Below are positions 59,003 to 63,960 of a stretch of DNA of 63,960 nt, piece by piece (within the stretch, counting starts at the first letter, position 1; each line of letters starts with the position of its first letter). The translations under genes were made by a program, and so were the position numbers. Source of the stretch: Cyanobacteria bacterium PR.3.49 (GTDB lineage Bacteria > Cyanobacteriota > Vampirovibrionia > Obscuribacterales > Obscuribacteraceae); NCBI GenBank assembly GCA_013997645.1, contig PNKB01000007.1, positions 1-63,960 on the forward strand, read 5' to 3'. The notes under the pieces are model-generated. The model was not told the DNA's origin. It did not search any database and saw only the letters and a list, made by a program, of their open reading frames with translations.

Positions 59003-60160
59003 CTAGAACTGGCGACGGAAAAGCGCGCCCTCTTGCGAGCGCTTGTATTTAAAGAGTTCATCGACCACCAGCTGACTGGTGTCTATGGACCGATTTTTAT
59101 CTCCGACTATCGGCCATCCGCCTTGTCCGGTGCCGTCCCAGGCGTGCTGCGCTGGTCCGGTAGCGCCGCGCCCGAGCAACGAACCAAGCTTGCCGGCTCG
59201 CCAATCGCCGTCCAGGAAAAACTCTTTGACTGGATAGCCGTTGCACTGTCCGCCACGATATTCCGTGACCAGGAAATTTCCTTGCCGAGAGACGGTCGGC
59301 AATCCGGTGCAACCGTTGTCGGCTGCCGCTCTTGGGGCTTGCTCCAGGGGTCTGCTATTGGCAATTTTCGAGAAAGGCAGTGTCATCAATCCGCGACCGC
59401 CGGTAGCTGGCAGCATGTCATCGTAATTGCTTACGATGCTGATGTCCACGGCGTGATCTCCAGGCAGCGTGTTCGCCTCAGTGCCCAGTCTTGTTCCGTG
59501 CACGGAAGCAACACCGGCAAATGTATGCGGCATGCTGGCACGCAAGTGTCTTGAAAATTCTCCTCCCGATGAAAATCCGGAGAGGTACATTCTGTCGGCA
59601 TCTACTTTGATTGAACCATTATTCTTCAAAGCATTGACCATAGCCTTGAAATAATCGACATCATCATAAGAAGGATTGGTTTCGGTAAGTCCTGCTCCCG
59701 GAGAATTCCAATCCTGCACTTTAGTCAATCCACCCGAGTTCGGAAAGTCTTTCATTCCGGCAACAGGATAGACAACCATGAAGCCGTCGCCAGCTTTCTG
59801 CCTGGCATCGGCGATATTATTCATGCCCGTTTCCGCTTCCATAAGGCCTTTGCCGTTGCCGTCCACTACACCGTGAAGGACAAACAGCACAGGCAGAGGT
59901 TTTTTGCCGTCATATCCAACTGGAAGGTAAACATCATATTCGCGAGAACTGGAAGAACCATCGGTATTCTTGACGTCGACATTCATATGATTAGTGACGC
60001 CGGGAATCATAGTGTCGCGACCGACAAAGCCTTTAAATGTACCTTGACTCAGGACATTGTCGTCAGTGCGAAAACCGGAGAACATGGTCTTTTCCGCGTT
60101 CTGAGCAAACTTAATGGGCACTTCTTGCAAGGCATTGTCGCCTTCCAAAGGTGTTGCCAT
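59003..60160 (-). CDS. PHB-depolymerase/LpqC-like esterase
   Basis: 385 residues, alpha/beta-hydrolase of the poly(3-hydroxybutyrate) depolymerase/feruloyl esterase family: strand and oxyanion LPVLFVLHGVVDGNGKG, FMVVYPVAGMKDFP, nucleophile LSGFSSGGEFSRHL (Ser near residue 196), GVASVHGT, and the His motif QHAWDGTGQGGWP. No signal peptide is visible although relatives are usually secreted, so it may be cytoplasmic or exported another way. About 70 N-terminal residues precede the fold. The substrate may be a polyester or an acyl ester. Confidence 0.84.
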   Translation of the reverse strand: MATPLEGDNALQEVPIKFAQNAEKTMFSGFRTDDNVLSQGTFKGFVGRDTMIPGVTNHMNVDVKNTDGSSSSREYDVYLPVGYDGKKPLPVLFVLHGVVDGNGKGLMEAETGMNNIADARQKAGDGFMVVYPVAGMKDFPNSGGLTKVQDWNSPGAGLTETNPSYDDVDYFKAMVNALKNNGSIKVDADRMYLSGFSSGGEFSRHLRASMPHTFAGVASVHGTRLGTEANTLPGDHAVDISIVSNYDDMLPATGGRGLMTLPFSKIANSRPLEQAPRAAADNGCTGLPTVSRQGNFLVTEYRGGQCNGYPVKEFFLDGDWRAGKLGSLLGRGATGPAQHAWDGTGQGGWPIVGDKNRSIDTSQLVVDELFKYKRSQEGALFRRQF

Positions 60161-60265
60161 AGTTGGTTAACCTCTGTGTGAGATTGGCGCAAACGCACTA
60201 CGAGGTGCAAGAGGCGCTGAAAGGGATGGACGAATTGGATGACTAAAAAATACACGCCCTCTTGA

Positions 60266-60297
60266 CAAGAGTAAATGGGGATATTCCCCCACTCTTG
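60266..60297. promoter_or_regulatory. Long inverted repeat between mqnE and the esterase gene
   Basis: CAAGAGT/ACTCTTG (60266-60272, 60291-60297) encloses GGGGA/TCCCC. It could be an operator for the esterase gene, about 105 bases downstream on the minus strand, or a mqnE terminator. No T run follows it. Confidence 0.4.
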
Positions 60298-60420
60298 AAT
60301 TTTGGTCGGATTCTCAACAGCCTGAACTGGGCAGTCATTCGGGGCGTGCGCATGCAGATTTAGAGCTCAGCCGATATCGGTTTAGCTTTCAGGCTGGCGC
60401 CCCCAAAATTCCTGCCCTAT

Positions 60421-61605
60421 TTATTTGGCGCGAGCCAATTCGACAGTTTTCTTTGTGGACAATTCTTGCTCTTTTTGGGAGCCGCCCACATGCTTGATAT
60501 TGTATATGGTGTCACGTTCGACAGGCGTATAGCCGGCTTCTGAGATCAAATATTCCATCTCTTCTTTTGCCAGTTGCAGTGGCGTTTTAGCACCAGCGGC
60601 ATGGGTTATTTTCTCTTCGCCGATCGTTCCATCCATGTCGTCTGCGCCAAATGACAGTGCTATCTGCGCTATTTTTTCGCCCAGCTGAATCCAATATGCC
60701 TTGATATGCGGGAAATTGTCCAGCAACATGCGGGACACTGCCACGTCTTTGAGCAAATCGTAGCCCGTCGGTTCTTCGACCTCACCTTTGATTGTGGTTC
60801 CTTCGTAATAGCACTTCAGTGGAATGAAGCACTGAAACCCGCCGGTTTTGTCTTGCTGTTCACGCAGGAGCAACATATGATCGACTTTATTTTCAATCGT
60901 CTCGCTGATGCCGGTGAGCATAGTGGCATTGCTGTAGAGTCCCAGTTTGTGCGCAATACCATGAATTTCCAACCAGACGTGCGCTGGTGTTTTCTTAACC
61001 GCCATGCGCTGTCTTACACCTTCATCGAAAATTTCCGCGCCACCACCCGGCATTGATTGAAGACCGGCTGCAATAAGGCGTTTCAAACATTCTTCATAAG
61101 TGATTTTTTCGCGACCAGCCAAATACTCTATTTCGACGGCAGTCATTGCCTTCATGTGTATATGCGGAAATTTGGCTTTGATTTCTTTGAGAATCGTCTC
61201 GTAGTACTTCAAGTCGGCTTGCGGTGTCAGCCCGCCTACCATGTGAATTTCATTGATACCGAGTGCCGCGCCTTTGGCTGCTTCCTCAAGCACTCGCTCG
61301 ACCGACCACATGTAAGCTTTTCCCTTCTCTGCAGGGTTGGCATAAGAACAAAATTTGCAAGTCTCTCCGCAAATATTGGTCGGATTGAGATGCATATTGT
61401 GGATGTAATAAACGTATTTTTCTTTGTCCGGTCCTGCTTTCTTGCGGCGTGCATACTCGCCCAAAGCACCGATGGCGCTGAGATCGTTAGATTGATAAAG
61501 TCGAATCGCATCCTCACGAGTAATGCGTATTCCGTTCACGACCTTTTCGGCAATGTCTGCCAGTGGGTGTTTGCTTTCAATAATGCTTTCAATCGCCAGT
61601 TCCAC
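60421..61605 (-). CDS. mqnE: Aminofutalosine synthase (radical SAM)
   Basis: MqnE joins the MqnA product to the adenosyl group of SAM to make aminofutalosine. The 394 residues have the radical-SAM cluster C-x3-C-x2-C (NICGETCKFCSYA, about 78-90), MVGGLTPQADLKYYE, GLQSMPGGGAEIFDE, SNATMLTGISET and a C-terminal IQLGEKIAQIALSFGADDMDG. MqnE is favoured over MqnC by GGGAEIF and the length, though the two are related. GTG start, with GAGG 8 bases upstream. It completes the set with mqnA (19206) and the UbiD-type enzyme (29426); mqnB, mqnC and mqnD are outside the window. Confidence 0.9.
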   Translation of the reverse strand: MELAIESIIESKHPLADIAEKVVNGIRITREDAIRLYQSNDLSAIGALGEYARRKKAGPDKEKYVYYIHNMHLNPTNICGETCKFCSYANPAEKGKAYMWSVERVLEEAAKGAALGINEIHMVGGLTPQADLKYYETILKEIKAKFPHIHMKAMTAVEIEYLAGREKITYEECLKRLIAAGLQSMPGGGAEIFDEGVRQRMAVKKTPAHVWLEIHGIAHKLGLYSNATMLTGISETIENKVDHMLLLREQQDKTGGFQCFIPLKCYYEGTTIKGEVEEPTGYDLLKDVAVSRMLLDNFPHIKAYWIQLGEKIAQIALSFGADDMDGTIGEEKITHAAGAKTPLQLAKEEMEYLISEAGYTPVERDTIYNIKHVGGSQKEQELSTKKTVELARAK

Positions 61606-61790
61606 TATCCGGTCCTCAAGAATTCCATTGCTCGCTCGGCAATTTGAAAATGCTGCCGGGGCAAGCCTGGACGTAATTACGATGGGCTTGATCCTAGCAT
61701 GTAACGGCGCTCGGGCAGGCAGGCTGAGAGCTGATGTTGAGATAATGAATTGATTGAGATTAGACAGGGTTATTGTTTCCCGGATCGGTC

Positions 61791-62888
61791 ATGGCTCAGA
61801 TTTCCGCCAGACAATATGACGCGCACTACCGACGGCTCGGACTGGCTCCAGGCGCCACCGTCGAGGAAGTAGATGAGGCTCTGCGGGCCTTGCGCTGCAA
61901 ACTGGAACCAGCCCGGCTGAACAGAGGTCCGCTCCGGGATATAGCGCCTTTCCGGCTGCAAGAGCTGGCGGAATCGGCACGTTTGATAGTGGACTATTGG
62001 CAACTTCATACTGCTGCCCCACCCAGTATTTTGGGGCGCTATCAGGCTCTTTTAGCAGCCGAAGAAAAAGCTGCTGAAATCACAAAATCGTCACCCCAGC
62101 CAGGTTTTATGCCTTCAGTGGAGGTCTCTGGCACACAACCTGCGGTCGCAGCTGCCACCCCAAAATTACTTGAAGTGCATACAGACGGCGATGAGAGCGA
62201 AATTAGAAAAGCGGAACTTTTTGAAACTCTCAAACCGATAGGACCGGGCGAGCCAAAACTCAATTTCAGCTACTTTCTTTTCAAGCATGTCGATGGCGCA
62301 ATATCTCCGCATGCCGACGTGCTCAAGCCACGTTCGATCATCGGATTGCTTATATTGGGAATGATCTGGGTTTGGATACCGCCACTTTTGGTTCGGTTGC
62401 TTGGTTTTTTTCTTCACGACTTAGGCATCGAGACTTGGCTGCAATATTTTTCTATCCTTGCGCAGATACTGCCCATTTGTTTTGCGCCACCATTGGTGAT
62501 GTATGAATATGCCTTCTTTAGACAATTGCAATTCCCATTTCTGGGTGTGCTGCGATTGCCTTTTGAAGAAGCAGTCGAACAATGTATTTCCAGATTGACT
62601 GTATCAACGGAAAGCGACGCGGCCGCCACTTGGACTATTGATTCAAAACGAATCGAGACAGACGGCAGTGGGGCGAAACGATGTGAAATCAAAGCTTCAT
62701 ATTCCGGTCTGCCCGGCGAATCGAAGCTGCCTCTCAAATTGCATTTGTATGTTGAAACGCTCGCAGCGGACAGCAGTTTTCTTGCCTACTGGTTCGATCT
62801 CGACTGGCAAGTTCTGTTTAAAGGACGTGCCGTTTCGCGCATCAGGTCAGCGCGATTTGAGCTGGACAGGCTGATCAAAGAAAATTAG
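61791..62888 (+). CDS. Membrane protein with J-domain-like N-terminus (no HPD)
   Basis: From the ATG at 61791 the protein has 365 residues. The first 70 resemble a J-domain (YRRLGLAPGATVEEVDEALRALR then a second helix), but the HPD tripeptide needed to stimulate DnaK is absent. After a flexible part there are two membrane helices (about 184-205, IIGLLILGMIWVWIPPLLVRLL, and about 219-240, FSILAQILPICFAPPLVMYEY) and a C-terminal beta-rich domain of 130 residues. I do not recognise the C-terminal family. Confidence 0.72.
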   Translation: MAQISARQYDAHYRRLGLAPGATVEEVDEALRALRCKLEPARLNRGPLRDIAPFRLQELAESARLIVDYWQLHTAAPPSILGRYQALLAAEEKAAEITKSSPQPGFMPSVEVSGTQPAVAAATPKLLEVHTDGDESEIRKAELFETLKPIGPGEPKLNFSYFLFKHVDGAISPHADVLKPRSIIGLLILGMIWVWIPPLLVRLLGFFLHDLGIETWLQYFSILAQILPICFAPPLVMYEYAFFRQLQFPFLGVLRLPFEEAVEQCISRLTVSTESDAAATWTIDSKRIETDGSGAKRCEIKASYSGLPGESKLPLKLHLYVETLAADSSFLAYWFDLDWQVLFKGRAVSRIRSARFELDRLIKEN

Positions 62889-62913
62889 AAATTGGGATAA
62901 AACAGTCTGCCGA

Positions 62914-63747
62914 TCAAGATTCGAATTCCGTGGTTTCCGGATAGCCGTCGTCGAGCGGCGTGTCGTAAAACTGAAGATGGTCGTCTGCGTGCTTGTTTGA
63001 GTAAACACCGTAGAAAAGATAGATCACAGCCATAATGAGGTAAATGCCCAGCCAGAGCTGGAAAAACTGATTGGAAACGATTAGCAACGTGCCCAGCACC
63101 ACTCCGGGAGTGACTGCTACAACAGAAATGCGTATGAGACGGCTGTATGTCAGAGCTATGTGCATAGTGTTGCTAAAAACTCTTCCTATTGCTCCCATCA
63201 TCAATGTGTGCGATGCAACCCAGAGAAAGTGGAGGGGCAATAGAATTCCTGCCACTACCAATCCTCCCCAGGTTTTGAGAAATTTGACAGCCTTTGTGAT
63301 GCCCAGTGGTTCTATAACCAAGGACCAGACCTTCTCATAAATCCATTGTTTGATAATGCCTTTTCCGCGGCCATAGAATGCAAGGTCGGAACTTCCAAAA
63401 ACAAACGGCGCAAATTCCTGTGGATCGGGCGGCAACTTGCTGGTGCTATCGAAACGGACAAGATCTCGGCCATTCACTGAGATTACATACGGCAGTTCCC
63501 TATCGATGGACAGATGCCCTTCGGCAAAAGTCATTTTTGGCAGTTGCGGCAGAATATGCTTTTCCACTCCGGCCATGGCGATATTGATCCATGTGTGCAC
63601 CCAAAGACCAATGCACAAGGTGGAAATGAGAATCAGAACGAACAAATAACCGTAGCCGATCCCCCTCCATTCTCGAGCGGCTCGGATATAGGCGTGTTTG
63701 GAATAGAACGCCAGGTACAGAGTCCGCAATGTATTGAGCCACGGCAT
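62914..63747 (-). CDS. DUF1189-like membrane protein
   Basis: 277 residues. One N-terminal helix (about 33-52, YLFVLILISTLCIGLWVHTW), an external domain with ILPQLPKMTFAEGHLSIDR, then RDLVRFDSTSKLP, and three or four further helices. The layout of one helix, an LP.M...G.L motif, a D-rich phrase and a polytopic C-terminal half recalls DUF1189 proteins, but that is from memory. The tail is acidic (DDGYPETTEFES). Converges with the J-like gene. Confidence 0.68.
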   Translation of the reverse strand: MPWLNTLRTLYLAFYSKHAYIRAAREWRGIGYGYLFVLILISTLCIGLWVHTWINIAMAGVEKHILPQLPKMTFAEGHLSIDRELPYVISVNGRDLVRFDSTSKLPPDPQEFAPFVFGSSDLAFYGRGKGIIKQWIYEKVWSLVIEPLGITKAVKFLKTWGGLVVAGILLPLHFLWVASHTLMMGAIGRVFSNTMHIALTYSRLIRISVVAVTPGVVLGTLLIVSNQFFQLWLGIYLIMAVIYLFYGVYSNKHADDHLQFYDTPLDDGYPETTEFES

Positions 63748-63837
63748 TTAGACCTTCTCCGGTTGCCTGGGTGTGTTTAAACCCTAGAATTACATCCTAA
63801 CCCAAAGCCGGCCAATAGCAAGGGTGACAGCCCCAGG

Positions 63838-63960
63838 TTATGGAGCAGGAATACGCCAGTTTCGGTTGGTCAAAGACGTCATCACATGGTCCTGCCACTT
63901 GCCGTTCAAAAAGAGATAGTCTCGGGCATATCCTTCCACCACGAATCCGAGCCTGCTCAA
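63838..63960 (-). CDS. GNAT acetyltransferase, C-terminal end (RimJ/RimL type)
   Basis: The minus-strand frame open to the window edge encodes the final 40 residues: [20 protein letters not shown], then [12 protein letters not shown] and a short tail. This is the end of RimJ/RimL-type N-acetyltransferases (GF..EG..R.....G.W.DH). The rest lies beyond base 63960, so the substrate cannot be judged. Confidence 0.8.
   Translation of the reverse strand: MSRLGFVVEGYARDYLFLNGKWQDHVMTSLTNRNWRIPAP

Overview
The window reads as a chromosomal segment of a Gram-negative-type bacterium, densely coding, with roughly balanced base composition and no sign of phage, plasmid or transposon. The gene mix points to a non-photosynthetic relative of Cyanobacteria (Melainabacteria/Vampirovibrionia, most like Obscuribacterales): futalosine-pathway menaquinone genes (mqnA, a UbiD-type decarboxylase, mqnE), many Ser/Thr kinases with an N-terminal cysteine motif, secreted proteins with TonB-like C-terminal domains, and a full peptidoglycan set. 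That placement is inference from family content and memory of similar architectures. No 16S rRNA or universal marker tree is available here.

Layout. 1-3038: end of a YfhO-like membrane protein, tRNA-Arg(CCT) with a strong terminator, ssb, and a soluble Ser/Thr kinase. 3042-9219: a minus-strand cell-wall operon murC-murB-alpha/beta hydrolase-murF-ddl with overlapping or closely spaced genes. 9392-14276: rpsT, a small hypothetical, and two overlapping minus-strand genes, an orphan adenine-DNA methyltransferase followed by a secreted caspase-fold/TonB-C fusion that appears to lack the catalytic His and Cys. 14530-23173: rsmI, a PilZ protein, uppP, a transmembrane Ser/Thr kinase, mqnA with a terminator-bearing leader or sRNA in front, pyrimidine nucleoside phosphorylase, a LipM-like octanoyltransferase and a secreted SRPBCC protein. 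23174-29425: a structured non-coding stretch, relA/spoT-rdgB, a cytidine deaminase with a damaged zinc site, a POT peptide transporter, and a probable minus-strand structured RNA. 29426-37679: UbiD decarboxylase, S41 protease followed by two low-complexity secreted proteins, a TPR protein and hflX.

37832-55210 is mostly signalling: an OmpR-type regulator with a double-receiver hybrid kinase, GlcD-type oxidase, a TonB-C-like secreted protein, TatD, then a minus-strand array of three paralogous Ser/Thr kinases (Cys motif, kinase, linker, one TM, two TPR-like hairpins) followed by a NarL-type regulator and a cytosolic histidine kinase. The first kinase is 1740 residues and carries four copies of a 30-residue motif in a Pro/Ala-rich linker. 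55471-63960: dprA, a TonB-C-like protein overlapping a TPR-PDZ protein, a PHB-depolymerase-like esterase, mqnE, two membrane proteins and the end of a RimJ/RimL-like acetyltransferase.

The genes form three themes: envelope building (mur genes, ddl, uppP, secreted proteins, S41 protease), respiration by menaquinone, and heavy Ser/Thr and two-component signalling. The most unusual items are the apparent pseudo-caspase/TonB fusion joined to a DNA methyltransferase, the kinase trio with its repeat motif, and the non-coding structures at 20134-20261, 23393-23476 and 28875-29122.
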